From Deltaproteobacteria bacterium (GTDB taxonomy: Bacteria > Desulfobacterota > Binatia > Binatales > Binataceae), in contig JAJXZF010000036.1 in the NCBI GenBank assembly GCA_021780225.1, forward strand, positions 34,267 through 98,266: DNA of 64,000 bases, in the 5' to 3' direction. Position 1 is the stretch's first letter, and every line of letters begins with the position of its first letter. Both the position numbers and the translations under genes were made by a program. Positions 38,159-48,960 of the stretch are shown here, piece by piece. Under the pieces are notes generated by a model, which saw only the letters and a program-made list of their open reading frames with translations, ran no database searches and had not been told where the DNA came from.

Positions 38159-39000
38159 GACGGCTCAAGCTTGGCGTCAACGTCGATCACGTCGCCACGC
38201 TGCGCCAGGCGCGGCGCGCCGAATATCCCGATCCGGTCGCAGCGGCGCTGCTCGCCGAGCGCGCTGGCGCCGCCGCGATCACGGTGCATCTGCGCGAAGA
38301 CCGCCGGCATATTCAGGACGCCGACCTGTTCCGGCTGCGCGAAGCGATTCGAATCGATTTGAATCAGGAGATGGCGCCGGTCGCCGAGATGGTCGAAATC
38401 GCGATGGAGCTGCGCCCCGACGAGGTCTGTCTGGTGCCCGAACGGCGCGAGGAGCTGACCACCGAGGGCGGACTCGATGCGGCCGGAATGGCCGAGCGGC
38501 TGCTGCCGATGATCGATCGGATGCGGATGGTTGGGATTGGCGTGAGCCTTTTTATCGACCCGGAACCGCATCAGGTGGAAGCCGCGGCCCGGCTCGGCGC
38601 CAACTTTATCGAGCTGCATACGGGCGGCTTCGCCGCCGCGGCGGATGCCGAATTGGCGGCGGGCGCGGCGGGGCGCGATGGACGAAATGGCGCGGCGGCG
38701 CGCTTGAAACCCGGCGGCGTGGCGCGCGCCGAACTGGACCGGATCCGTGCAGCGGTCAAGCTCGGCCGCACGCGCGGACTCAAGGTCAACGCCGGTCATG
38801 GACTCAATTATCGCAACGCCGGGCTGATCGCGTCGATTGGCGGGCTGGAATGGCTGCATATCGGCCACGCGATCGTCGCCCGCGCCGTCAATGTCGGCAT
38901 CGGGCGCGCGGTGCGCGAGATGCTCGCGCTGATCGGCGGCGCGCCGGCCGCGGCGCGTTCGCCCAAAGCGCCGGCGGCGCGGCGCCGTCCGCCGGCATGA
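38155..39000 (+). CDS. pdxJ: PdxJ, pyridoxine 5'-phosphate synthase
   Basis: Closes the pyridine ring from 1-deoxyxylulose-5-phosphate and 3-amino-2-oxopropyl phosphate in vitamin B6 synthesis. TIM barrel of 281 residues with RLKLGVNVDHVATLRQARRA (3-22), ITVHLREDRRHIQD, CLVPERREELTTEGGLD, IELHTGGFA and LKVNAGHGLNYRNA. About 25 extra residues rich in Ala and Arg follow the barrel. ATG at 38155 overlaps the glmM stop. A larger overlapping frame upstream is a shadow of glmM. Confidence 0.96.
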   Translation: MRRLKLGVNVDHVATLRQARRAEYPDPVAAALLAERAGAAAITVHLREDRRHIQDADLFRLREAIRIDLNQEMAPVAEMVEIAMELRPDEVCLVPERREELTTEGGLDAAGMAERLLPMIDRMRMVGIGVSLFIDPEPHQVEAAARLGANFIELHTGGFAAAADAELAAGAAGRDGRNGAAARLKPGGVARAELDRIRAAVKLGRTRGLKVNAGHGLNYRNAGLIASIGGLEWLHIGHAIVARAVNVGIGRAVREMLALIGGAPAAARSPKAPAARRRPPA

Positions 39001-40571
39001 TACTGCTCAGCGCGGCGGAAAGCCGCGAGCTCGATCGGCTCAGCCAATCGAAATACGGAATTGATTCTTATGCGCTGATGCGCCGTGCGGGCGAAACCGT
39101 CGCGGATCTGACGCTGCGGCGCTGGCCGGACGCCGCGCGCGGCGCGGTCGCGATCGTCGCCGGCAAGGGCAACAACGGCGGCGACGGGTTGGTCGCGGCG
39201 CGCAAGCTGACGCAGGCGGGAATCGCGACGCGCGTCCTGATGCTCGCGCCGCCGGAGGCGCTCAAGGGCGACGCCGCCCGCGCCTGGCGCGATTTCGCCG
39301 CGGCCGGCGGGGCGGCGTCGGTCGCGGAAACCGGCGCCGAAATCGACAAATTTTTCGCTGCCGCCGAAAAACCCGCGGCGGTAATCGACGCGATCTTCGG
39401 AACCGGACTGAACGCCGGCGTGCATGGCGCCGCGCGCCGCGCGATCGAACAAATCAATCAGTCGGGAGCGCCGGTGGTCGCGGTGGATATCGCCTCGGGG
39501 GTCAACGCGGACAGCGGCGCGATCATGGGCGCCGCCGTGCGCGCCGCCCTCACCGTGACATTTGGCTGCGCCAAATATGGCCACGTTTCCTATCCCGGCG
39601 CGCAATATTGCGGCGAACTCGAAATCGCCGAAATCGGATTCGCGCCCGCCGCGATCGGCGAGATCGCGCCGCGCGGCCGCTTGATTGATGCGGGTGAAGC
39701 GGCGCTGATGGTCGCGCCGCGCGCGTCGAATACTCATAAGGGCAGCTATGGCCATCTGCTGATCGTCGCCGGAAGCTACGGCAAGTCGGGCGCGGCGGTG
39801 CTCGCCGGCCGCGGCGCGCTGCGCGCCGGCGCTGGTCTGGTTACGCTCGCGATTCCGGAACCAGCCCTGCCGATGGCCGCGGCGGGACAGGCGGAATTGA
39901 TGACCGAACCGATGCCCGCGGTGGCGGGCGGTTTCGCCGCGGCGGGGACGATCGCGCGGCTGAGCGGACTGATCGGTGCGATGAACGCGGTCGCGGCGGG
40001 CCCCGGTATCGGGGTTAGCGCCGAGAGCCTGGCTCTGGTCGATTGGCTGATTCGCGAAGCGTCAGCGCCGAAGCGGCCACTGCTGCTTGACGCTGACGCG
40101 CTGAACGCGATCGCCGAAGCCGGAGCGGAGATGGTTCGCGCCGCGCGCGGCCCGATCGTAATCACGCCGCATCCGGGCGAAGCGGCGCGCCTTTTGCGCA
40201 TCACGCCGGCGGAGATCAACGCCGACCGGATCGGCGCGGCGCGCAAACTCGCGGAGCTGACCGGAGCGGGGGTGCTGCTCAAGGGCGCGCGCACAGTGGT
40301 CGCGGCGGACGACGTGATCGCGATTAACTCCAGCGGGAATCCGGGCATGGCGACCGCCGGGATGGGCGACGTATTGTCAGGCTTGATCGGGGCCCTGCTC
40401 GCCGGCGGGATGGCGCCGGGGACGGCTCTGCGTCTGGGCGCCTGGATGCACGGCGACGCGGGCGATCGTGCGGCGCGGAAGCTTGGTCCGGCGGGCTTTC
40501 TCGCGGGCGAGTTGGCGTCGGAACTGCCGGCCGTGCGCGCCGCGCTGATTGGCCGCCGCGGCGATAGTTGA
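38997..40571 (+). CDS. nnrD: NnrDE, bifunctional NAD(P)HX epimerase/ADP-dependent dehydratase
   Basis: Repairs hydrated NADH and NADPH. The N-terminal YjeF_N domain (about 1-215) is the epimerase with AGKGNNGGDGLVAARKL and VVAVDIASGVNADSG. The C-terminal YjeF_C domain (about 235-520) is the dehydratase with NTHKGSYGHLLIVAGSYGKS, ITPHPGEAARLL and the catalytic region SGNPGMATAGMGDVLSGLIG. At 524 residues it matches E. coli-type fused NnrDE. ATG overlaps the pdxJ stop. The codons upstream in the same frame belong to a pdxJ shadow. Confidence 0.94.
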   Translation: MILLSAAESRELDRLSQSKYGIDSYALMRRAGETVADLTLRRWPDAARGAVAIVAGKGNNGGDGLVAARKLTQAGIATRVLMLAPPEALKGDAARAWRDFAAAGGAASVAETGAEIDKFFAAAEKPAAVIDAIFGTGLNAGVHGAARRAIEQINQSGAPVVAVDIASGVNADSGAIMGAAVRAALTVTFGCAKYGHVSYPGAQYCGELEIAEIGFAPAAIGEIAPRGRLIDAGEAALMVAPRASNTHKGSYGHLLIVAGSYGKSGAAVLAGRGALRAGAGLVTLAIPEPALPMAAAGQAELMTEPMPAVAGGFAAAGTIARLSGLIGAMNAVAAGPGIGVSAESLALVDWLIREASAPKRPLLLDADALNAIAEAGAEMVRAARGPIVITPHPGEAARLLRITPAEINADRIGAARKLAELTGAGVLLKGARTVVAADDVIAINSSGNPGMATAGMGDVLSGLIGALLAGGMAPGTALRLGAWMHGDAGDRAARKLGPAGFLAGELASELPAVRAALIGRRGDS

Positions 40572-40651
40572 GCGGATTCGACAACTCTCTGATAGAATTC
40601 CAGACCTCCGGCGGAGGCGCGGAATCGATCCGCACCTCGACGAGTACGGCA

Positions 40652-41128
40652 ATGGAGTTTGAGCTTTTCACGGTTGACAGCAAGTCCTCGCGCGACACCA
40701 AGACGTGGGGCCGCAGGCTCGCGTCGATGCTCGAAGGCGGGGAGTTGCTGGGATTGGAAGGCGACCTCGGCGCCGGAAAAACCTGCTTTATCAAGGGCTT
40801 GGCGCACGGGCTGAACCTGCCGGAAGATCAGATTCTCAGCCCGACTTTCACCATGATCCAGGAGCATCGCGGACGCCTGCCGCTCTATCACATCGATCTT
40901 TATCGCCTCGAGCGGGTCGAACTCGATGATCTCGGATTGCGCGAATATCTCTTTTCCGATGCGGTAGCGGCGGTGGAGTGGTTCGAGCGGTTGCGTGAAG
41001 GAGCGGAAATGGAGCGGCTGGCGATACGGATTGAATATGCCGGAGCCAGCGCTCGCAGAATCGAATTTCGCGGCGTCGGCAGGCGCTACGGTGTGCTTAT
41101 CTCACGCCTGGCCGCGCGATTCGCATAG
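40652..41128 (+). CDS. tsaE: TsaE, tRNA threonylcarbamoyladenosine synthesis ATPase
   Basis: P-loop ATPase that supports the TsaBD complex making t6A at position 37 of ANN-decoding tRNAs. The 158-residue protein has Walker A LGLEGDLGAGKTCFIKGL (about 31-48), SPTFTMIQEH (switch I) and LPLYHIDLYRLERVELDDLGLREYL, a highly conserved family segment. ATG at 40652 was chosen as it gives the usual length; the upstream frame to 40568 has no homology-like content. nnr genes are a common neighbour of tsaE. Confidence 0.94.
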   Translation: MEFELFTVDSKSSRDTKTWGRRLASMLEGGELLGLEGDLGAGKTCFIKGLAHGLNLPEDQILSPTFTMIQEHRGRLPLYHIDLYRLERVELDDLGLREYLFSDAVAAVEWFERLREGAEMERLAIRIEYAGASARRIEFRGVGRRYGVLISRLAARFA

Positions 41129-41168
41129 CATGACGCTTTTTGCGCTCCTCTAGAGCGCGCCAACACGC

Positions 41169-41174
41169 TATACT
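41169..41174 (+). promoter_or_regulatory. Candidate -10 box for the small membrane protein
   Basis: TATACT followed by about 35 bases to the GTG at 41209, with AAAGGAGAGG as a ribosome site between. No -35 with good match is seen. Confidence 0.35.
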
Positions 41175-41208
41175 CGGAGTTGATCGGCAGGCAAAGGAGA
41201 GGATCGCG

Positions 41209-41445
41209 GTGCCGCAATTCGTGTCGGACACAGTTGATGCGTTCGTGTCTGCGTACAATCAAGCGTGGGCCGAATGGGTGGCGTTGCCGATCTATACGCG
41301 GCTTGGAATCGGTTTGTTGATTGCGGGTATCGCGGTTTACGTCGGCTCGAAATCAGAACGCTCCGGAGTCAGCGCGCTGTGGTTCTTCGCCGCTTTCGGT
41401 TGCTTTGCCTACGTGATGATGGTGGCGCTGGAAGTGATGCACTAA
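41209..41445 (+). CDS. Hypothetical two-helix membrane protein
   Basis: A 78-residue protein beginning MPQFVSDTVDAFVSAYNQAW, then two transmembrane segments (about 31-46 and 56-74) joined by GSKSERSGV. The GTG start is favoured since AAAGGAGAGG lies seven bases before it; the longer upstream frame lacks such a site. I do not recognise a family. It lies between tsaE and lysC and may be transcribed with lysC. Confidence 0.7.
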   Translation: MPQFVSDTVDAFVSAYNQAWAEWVALPIYTRLGIGLLIAGIAVYVGSKSERSGVSALWFFAAFGCFAYVMMVALEVMH

Positions 41446-41539
41446 ATCAGGCGCGCCGGGAATCCACGCTGGCGTCCACCCTCCGCGCAGCGCATAATAA
41501 TGGTTTACGTTTGCGCTGGACGGCGGAATTCGGCAATCA

Positions 41540-42775
41540 GTGGCGTTAATCGTTCAGAAATACGGCGGCACGTCGGTTGGTTCGATCGATCGAATCAAAG
41601 CGGTGGCGGAACGGGTCGCACGCGCCTATCGAAGCGGCGGCCAATTGGTCGTGGTGGTGTCGGCGATGGCGGGCGAAACGAATCGCCTGCTGCAGCTCGG
41701 CGCTCAGCTCAGCGACGCGCCCTACCCGCGCGAATCGGACGCGCTGGTCGCGACCGGCGAGCAGGTCGCGGCGGCGCTGCTGGCGATACGCTTGCATGCG
41801 CTTGGCTGTCCCGCCGTGTCGTTGCTCGGCCATCAGCTTCGTATCATGACCGATTCGCGTCATGGCGCGGCCAAGATAAAATCAGTCAATTGCGATCGAA
41901 TCGAGCGAGTGCTCGGGACTGGACACGTCGTGGTGGTGGCGGGTTTTCAGGGCGTCACGCCGGAGGGCGATATTACGACCTTGGGCCGCGGCGCCTCGGA
42001 CCTGACGGCGGTGGCGCTCGCCGCCGTGCTTCACGCGGCCGCGTGCGAGATTTACACCGACGTTGACGGGGTCTATACGGCCGATCCGAACATCTGTCCG
42101 AAGGCGCGCCGGCTCGACCGAATCTCGTACGACGAAATGCTCGAGATGGCGGGGCTTGGGGCCAAGGTGCTGCAGTTGCGCTCGGTCGAATTGGCCCGGC
42201 GCTACAACGTGCCGCTGGTGGTGAAATCGAGTTTCAGCGAGGATACCCATGGCACCTGGGTCGGCCGGGAGGATCAGGCGATGGAAAACGTGCTGGTTTC
42301 GGGCGTCACGCTCGATCAAAACCAGAGCAAGATTACGCTGACCGGAGTCGAAGATCGTCCCGGCCTGGCGGCGCGGATTTTTGGGCCGATCGCGGAAGCC
42401 GGCATCGTCGTCGACATGATAATCCAGAACGCCGGGGCCGACGGCCGCGCCGACCTGACTTTCACCGCGCCGCGCGCCGATCTCAAGCGCGCGCTCGAGC
42501 TGGTGCGGGCGGTGGCCGGCGAAATTGGCGCGGCGGGCGTGCGCCATGAGGACCAGGTGGCGAAGGTGTCGATCGTGGGCGTCGGGATGCGCACCCACGC
42601 CGGCGTCGCCGCGACGATGTTCAAGGTGCTGGCCGCCGAGGGCGTCAATATCGAGATGATAGCGACCTCCGAAATAAAAGTTTCCGTGGTCGTGAACGCG
42701 AAATACGGCGAGCTTGCGATGCGCGTGCTGCATGACGCGTTCCTTGGAGAGAATCCGGCGCTGGCCGGGAATTGA
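41540..42775 (+). CDS. lysC: LysC, aspartate kinase
   Basis: Phosphorylates aspartate, the first step to lysine, threonine, methionine and diaminopimelate. The 411-residue protein begins MALIVQKYGGTSVGSIDRIK, has VVVVSAMAGETNRLL, GFQGVTPEGDITTLGRGASD and EIYTDVDGVYTADP, then two ACT domains (about 265-400) for feedback control, VNIEMIATSEIKVSVVV being the inner one. This is the monofunctional form without homoserine dehydrogenase. GTG start at 41540. cimA follows by 14 bases. Confidence 0.96.
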   Translation: MALIVQKYGGTSVGSIDRIKAVAERVARAYRSGGQLVVVVSAMAGETNRLLQLGAQLSDAPYPRESDALVATGEQVAAALLAIRLHALGCPAVSLLGHQLRIMTDSRHGAAKIKSVNCDRIERVLGTGHVVVVAGFQGVTPEGDITTLGRGASDLTAVALAAVLHAAACEIYTDVDGVYTADPNICPKARRLDRISYDEMLEMAGLGAKVLQLRSVELARRYNVPLVVKSSFSEDTHGTWVGREDQAMENVLVSGVTLDQNQSKITLTGVEDRPGLAARIFGPIAEAGIVVDMIIQNAGADGRADLTFTAPRADLKRALELVRAVAGEIGAAGVRHEDQVAKVSIVGVGMRTHAGVAATMFKVLAAEGVNIEMIATSEIKVSVVVNAKYGELAMRVLHDAFLGENPALAGN

Positions 42776-42789
42776 CGGGAATAATCGCG

Positions 42790-44466
<1,677 letters not shown>

Positions 44467-44506
44467 CCGCTGGCGGCGCGCGAATACGCGCCACGGGAGG
44501 CGCATC

Positions 44507-45220
44507 ATGGGCCTGATCAGCACGATTCGCGAAGATATCCAGGCGGTTTTCGATCGCGATCCGGCGGCGCGCACGACGGTCGAGGTGGTGCTTGCCTACC
44601 CCGGACTCCACGCGATTTGGTGGCATCGCGCGGCCCACTGGCTGTGGATGCGCGAGCTGAAGCTGCTCGGTCGTATGGTCAGCGAACTCTCCCGATTTCT
44701 GACCGGAATCGAAATCCATCCGGGGGCGAAAATCGGACGGCGCTTCTTTATCGACCATGGCATGGGCGTGGTGATCGGCGAAACCGCGGAAATCGGCGAC
44801 GACGTCCTGCTGTATCAGGGCGTGACGCTCGGCGGCACCAGCCTGCGCAAGGAGAAGCGCCATCCGACGATCGAGGATCATGTGATGATCAGCGCGGGCG
44901 CCGCAGTGATTGGCCCGGTCACGATCGGGCACGGCAGCCGGATTGGCGCCGGCGCGGTGGTGGTCTCGTCCGCGCCGCCTTACTCGACGATCGTGGGCAT
45001 TCCCGGCAAAATCGTCGAAGGCGATCGGCCGCAGAGCGATTTTGCCGATCTTGACCATGCGCGGCTGCCCGATCCGGTCGCGCGCGCGATGCAAAATTTG
45101 GTGGATAAACTCAACCAGTTGAATATTCGCATGGAGGAGATGGAAGACCGGCAGAATTGCCTTGAGGACAAGGTCGCGCCCGCCGCTCACTTGCCCAATG
45201 GCGCCTCCCGCGAAAGCTAG
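44507..45220 (+). CDS. cysE: CysE, serine O-acetyltransferase
   Basis: Acetylates serine to O-acetylserine, the carbon acceptor for sulfide in cysteine synthesis. The 237 residues have an N-terminal helical region ([20 protein letters not shown]) and a left-handed beta helix with [56 protein letters not shown] and IGAGAVVV. The C-terminal tail with a helix ending in [14 protein letters not shown] is longer than in EpsC-type forms. The start follows GGGAGG. It lies 40 bases after cimA. Confidence 0.94.
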   Translation: MGLISTIREDIQAVFDRDPAARTTVEVVLAYPGLHAIWWHRAAHWLWMRELKLLGRMVSELSRFLTGIEIHPGAKIGRRFFIDHGMGVVIGETAEIGDDVLLYQGVTLGGTSLRKEKRHPTIEDHVMISAGAAVIGPVTIGHGSRIGAGAVVVSSAPPYSTIVGIPGKIVEGDRPQSDFADLDHARLPDPVARAMQNLVDKLNQLNIRMEEMEDRQNCLEDKVAPAAHLPNGASRES

Positions 45221-45310
45221 GCGTGTCCGGGGCGGGGTTGCCGCGGCCGCGCTTGCGACCAGCTCCGAGCGCCCGCCGTCGATATTTGGGTCGCTTATCC
45301 GCCCGTCTTT

Positions 45311-45325
45311 TGAATCTTCGATTCA
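45311..45325. promoter_or_regulatory. TGAATC-N3-GATTCA palindrome upstream of the desulfurase operon
   Basis: A perfect six-base inverted repeat around TTC, in an AT-rich patch 44 bases before the cysteine desulfurase start. AAGATAAT lies just downstream and could be a -10 region. The arrangement suggests an operator for the desulfurase-mnmA-mtaB operon; the regulator is unknown. Confidence 0.35.
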
Positions 45326-45368
45326 TAAGATAATCTAAGGCTCTTCAATTGCTTCCCCACATGTCGTG

Positions 45369-46553
45369 ATGCGCGTTTATCTTGACCATAACGCCGGCTC
45401 GCCGGTCCGGCCGTCCGCGCGCCGCGCAATTTCCCGATGCCTCGACGGCGAACGCGGCAATCCCGCCTCCGCGCATCGTTCGGGCCAGAGCGCCCGCCGG
45501 ATGCTGGAGCGGGCGCGCGAGCAGGTCGCGGAGTTGGTTGGCGCGCGTCCCGAGACGATCGTTTTCACCAGCGGCGGCTCCGAATCGAACAATTTGGCGA
45601 TCTTCGGCGCCGCGCGCGCGTCCGGGTCGCGGCGGCGAATCGTGAGTTCGGCGCTCGAGCATTCGTCGATTCTTGCTCCGCTGGCCGCTCTTGAAGCGCG
45701 CGGTTTCGAGGTGGTTTTGCTTGCGCCCGATCGCGACGGCCGTATCGATGCGGCAACGGCGGCCGCGGCGATCGATGACAGCGTCGCGCTGGTTACGCTC
45801 GGTCTTGTCAACGCCGAGGTCGGCGTGATCCAAAGCGTGGCGCCGATCGCGGACGCCGCGCGCCGCGCCCGCGCGTTGTTCCATCTCGATGCGGCCCAGG
45901 CCGTGGGACGTATTCCCGTCAACGTCCAGTCGCTCGGATGCGATCTTTTGACGATGAGCGCGCACAAAATCGGCGGACCGTCCGGAATCGGCGCGCTCTA
46001 CGCCGCGGCGGAGGCGCGAATCGCTCCGTTGATTTTGGGCGGGCCGCAGGAGCGCGGGATGCGCGCTGGCACGCCGAATCTGCCGGGTGCGGCCGGATTT
46101 GGCGTAGCGGCCGAAGAAGTCGCCCGCACGCTTCATACGGAAAGTTCGCGCGCCGCATCGCTGGCGGACGCGCTGCTTGAGTCCTTGTTCGCCGCGATTC
46201 CCGGACTGGAATTGAACGGCCCGCGCCGCGACCGGGTTCCGCATACGCTCAACCTGACCTTTCCCGGCGTGCTTGGCGAAAGCCTGATGATGGCGCTCGA
46301 TTTGGAGGGGGTGGAGGTTTCGATGGGGTCGGCGTGCGCGGCCGGAGCGGTCGAACCTTCGCACGTGCTGATTGCGATGGGCCGCGGCCGGGCCGCGGCG
46401 CGGAGTTCCTTGCGCATCAGCCTCGGCTGGCCGACGACGGACGAGGAAATCTCGTTTGCCGCCGCCACGATCGCGCAGGTCTGGCGGCGCGTCGCGGCGG
46501 CGGAGCCGGACGCGGAGCGGCGCGATGCGGGCGTCGCGGAGGCGCCGCGATGA
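45369..46553 (+). CDS. Cysteine desulfurase (NifS/IscS family)
   Basis: PLP enzyme that takes sulfur from cysteine for thiolation and iron-sulfur clusters. The 394-residue protein has VYLDHNAGSPVRPSA at the start, TSGGSESNNLAI, the PLP lysine in MSAHKIGGPSGIGAL (about 200-214), GTPNLPGA and the persulfide cysteine in VSMGSACAAG (about 317-326). Context makes it the sulfur donor for MnmA, which follows with an ATGA overlap. GTG at 45366 is a possible alternative start. Confidence 0.93.
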   Translation: MRVYLDHNAGSPVRPSARRAISRCLDGERGNPASAHRSGQSARRMLERAREQVAELVGARPETIVFTSGGSESNNLAIFGAARASGSRRRIVSSALEHSSILAPLAALEARGFEVVLLAPDRDGRIDAATAAAAIDDSVALVTLGLVNAEVGVIQSVAPIADAARRARALFHLDAAQAVGRIPVNVQSLGCDLLTMSAHKIGGPSGIGALYAAAEARIAPLILGGPQERGMRAGTPNLPGAAGFGVAAEEVARTLHTESSRAASLADALLESLFAAIPGLELNGPRRDRVPHTLNLTFPGVLGESLMMALDLEGVEVSMGSACAAGAVEPSHVLIAMGRGRAAARSSLRISLGWPTTDEEISFAAATIAQVWRRVAAAEPDAERRDAGVAEAPR

Positions 46554-47653
46554 GCGCGCGCGTGCTGGTCGCAATGTCGGGCGGCGTGGACAGCAGCGTC
46601 GCCGCGGCGATCTTGCGCGAGCGGGGCTACGACGTGGTCGGAGTGGCGATGCGGCTGGCGCCGGAACCGCCGGCCGGGACGGGTCGGGGCAAGGCGACCT
46701 GCTGCTCGCACGACGATTTCGAGGACGCGCGCCGGGTCGCCGAGCGGATGGATTTTCCTTTTTATGTCGTCGATTTGCGCGAGGATTTCGCGGCGCGCGT
46801 GATCGGCAATTTCGTCGGCGAATATCTGGCGGGCCGCACGCCGAATCCGTGCGTGATGTGCAATCGCGAGATCAAGTTTGATCGGCTGCGGAGCCGCGCC
46901 CGCGCGCTCGGCGCCGATTTTATCGCCACCGGCCATTACGCCCGAATCGAGCAGGGCGTCGACGGCCGGCCGCGCCTGATGCGCGCGCGCGACGCCGCCA
47001 AAGACCAGTCCTATTTCTTGTTCGCGACGGGCCGCGACGAGCTTTCGCGCACGCTGTTCCCGCTTGGCGCGATGACCAAAGACGAAGTTCGCGCGCGCGC
47101 CCGGAGGCTCGGTTTGCGCAACGCCGACAAACCCGAAAGCCAGGAAATCTGCTTCGTTCCCGACAACGATTACGCCGCATTCGTGCGCCGGAGCGCGCTG
47201 TCGCGCACGCCCGCGCCGGGGCGGATCGTCAATTCCGACGGACGCGAGCTGGGCCGCCATCCGGGCGTGCATCATTTTACCGTCGGCCAGCGCCGCGGAC
47301 TCGGAATCGCGTCGGGCGAACCGCTCTATGTCCGCGAAATCCGCGCGGCGCGCGGCGAGGTCGTGGTCGGCCGGAAGTCCGAATTGAATGCGCGCGGCCT
47401 GGTCGCCGGGCAGGTCAATCTGCTCGATCCCGAGCTTGCGGGCGGGCGCGAAACCCCGGTCGAAGTGAAGATCCGCTATCGCCATCCGGGACTGCCCGCG
47501 ACGCTGCGCATGATTGACGGCGCGCGCGCCGAAGTGCGCTTCGCATCGGAAGGCCCCGCCGTCACGCCCGGACAGGCGTGCGTGTTCTATCGCGGCGACG
47601 AAGTGCTGGGCGGCGGATTTATCGCGCAAGCGATCGCGGAGGCGGCTCCATGA
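46550..47653 (+). CDS. mnmA: MnmA, tRNA-specific 2-thiouridylase
   Basis: Makes 2-thiouridine at wobble position 34 of Glu, Gln and Lys tRNAs. The 367-residue protein has the PP-loop [16 protein letters not shown] (7-22), catalytic cysteines in NPCVMCNREIKFD and SQEICFVPDNDY, and the C-terminal domains with HHFTVGQRRGLGIA. ATG at 46550 overlaps the desulfurase stop and its own stop overlaps mtaB, so three tRNA-thiolation-related genes are translationally coupled. Confidence 0.96.
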   Translation: MSARVLVAMSGGVDSSVAAAILRERGYDVVGVAMRLAPEPPAGTGRGKATCCSHDDFEDARRVAERMDFPFYVVDLREDFAARVIGNFVGEYLAGRTPNPCVMCNREIKFDRLRSRARALGADFIATGHYARIEQGVDGRPRLMRARDAAKDQSYFLFATGRDELSRTLFPLGAMTKDEVRARARRLGLRNADKPESQEICFVPDNDYAAFVRRSALSRTPAPGRIVNSDGRELGRHPGVHHFTVGQRRGLGIASGEPLYVREIRAARGEVVVGRKSELNARGLVAGQVNLLDPELAGGRETPVEVKIRYRHPGLPATLRMIDGARAEVRFASEGPAVTPGQACVFYRGDEVLGGGFIAQAIAEAAP

Positions 47654-48960
47654 CCCGCTTCGCGATCGCCACGCTCGGATGCAAGGTCAATCAGTACGAT
47701 TCCGCGATGATCGAGGCGCGGCTGGGCGCGCTCGGGATGGAACGCGCGGAATTCGATCAGCCCGCCGACGTCTATATCGTCAACACCTGCACGGTCACGG
47801 ACCGCGCCGATTCCGAAAGCCTGCGGCTCGCGCGGCGCGCCCGGCGGCTGAATCCGAATGCGCGCGTGATTATGACCGGATGCCTGGCGCAGGCGAGTCC
47901 GGAGCGGCTGGCCGAGGCGCGCGAAGTTGACGCGGTCGTGGGGCTGGGCCGTCCCGGCGATCTGGAGCGCGCCGCGCAAAACCGCGCGCCCGAGCGCGTG
48001 ATGGTGTCCAACTTGCGCAAGCATCGGGCGGAGATCGATCTCGGCGCCGTCGCTCTCGAAGGCCATACCCGGGCCTTTCTGAAAGTTCAGGAAGGATGCG
48101 ATCAGTTCTGCACGTTCTGCATCGTGCCGTTCTCCCGTGGACAATCCCGCAGCGTTGCGCCGCGCCGGATAATCGAGGCGATCGACGGACTGCATGAGCG
48201 CGGATTCCGCGAAGTGATTCTCACCGGAGTGCATCTGGGCGGCTACGGCCGCGATTTGGATCCGCCGGTCGCGCTGGAAAATCTGCTTGAAATGATCGGG
48301 GAGCGTTCGCCGATCGGCCGAATCCGCCTGAGTTCGATCGATCCCGAAGAGTTGAGCGATCGCGCGATTGCGATCGTCGCCGGCAACGGCAAATTCTGTC
48401 CGCATTTCCATCTGCCGCTGCAGGCGGGAGCCGACGCGGTGCTGGCGCGGATGCGCCGCCGCTACGACGTCGGCGGTTATCGCGAGCGGGTAGAAAGGAT
48501 TATCGGCGCGATGCCGGAGGCGGCGATCGGCGCCGACGTAATCGTCGGGTTTCCCGGCGAGACCAATACGAACTTCAACGATTGCATGAAGTTCATCGAA
48601 AGCCTGCCGCTGGCCTATCTGCACGTCTTTCCCTACTCGGTGCGCGCGGGCACGACGGCGGCCAAATTCACGGACCGCGTCCAATTCGGCGAGATTCGCC
48701 GTCGGGCCGCCGCGATGCGCGAATTGGGCGAAAGGAAACGCCGGGATTTCGCCGCGCGCGCGGCCCGATCGCAACTTAAAGTATTGCTTGAAGAACTGGT
48801 GGACGGCAGGCTGCGCGGCTACAGCCGCAATTATGTTCGGGTCGCGGCCGAAGGTTCTCCGGCGCTGATCAATTCCGAAGTCGAGGTGGAGGGCACGTCT
48901 GTTGCGGGCGCTGAAGTGGTTGGCCGGATTATTCCGGAGCCTCAAGCCGCGAGGGTCTGA
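47650..48960 (+). CDS. mtaB: MtaB, tRNA t6A37 methylthiotransferase
   Basis: Radical SAM methylthiotransferase that adds a methylthio group to t6A37 of tRNA. It has 436 residues: N-terminal UPF0004 domain with TLGCKVNQYDSAM and NTCTVTDRAD, radical SAM motif GCDQFCTFCIVPFSRG (about 152-167), PHFHLPLQAGADAVLARMRR, and a C-terminal TRAM-like domain (about 375-430). The opening TLGCKVNQYDS favours MtaB (YqeV) over MiaB and RimO. TsaE, which acts on the same tRNA position, is encoded 7 kb upstream. The 3' end overlaps the putative rnc start. Confidence 0.93.
   Translation: MTRFAIATLGCKVNQYDSAMIEARLGALGMERAEFDQPADVYIVNTCTVTDRADSESLRLARRARRLNPNARVIMTGCLAQASPERLAEAREVDAVVGLGRPGDLERAAQNRAPERVMVSNLRKHRAEIDLGAVALEGHTRAFLKVQEGCDQFCTFCIVPFSRGQSRSVAPRRIIEAIDGLHERGFREVILTGVHLGGYGRDLDPPVALENLLEMIGERSPIGRIRLSSIDPEELSDRAIAIVAGNGKFCPHFHLPLQAGADAVLARMRRRYDVGGYRERVERIIGAMPEAAIGADVIVGFPGETNTNFNDCMKFIESLPLAYLHVFPYSVRAGTTAAKFTDRVQFGEIRRRAAAMRELGERKRRDFAARAARSQLKVLLEELVDGRLRGYSRNYVRVAAEGSPALINSEVEVEGTSVAGAEVVGRIIPEPQAARV

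Noticed and set aside
38106-38996. N-terminal extension of the nnrDE frame through pdxJ
   Set aside because: The translation is Arg-rich and lies over glmM and pdxJ; the conserved protein begins at 38997.
41446-41539. Lysine riboswitch before lysC
   Set aside because: The 94-base gap is too short and shows none of the conserved riboswitch helices.
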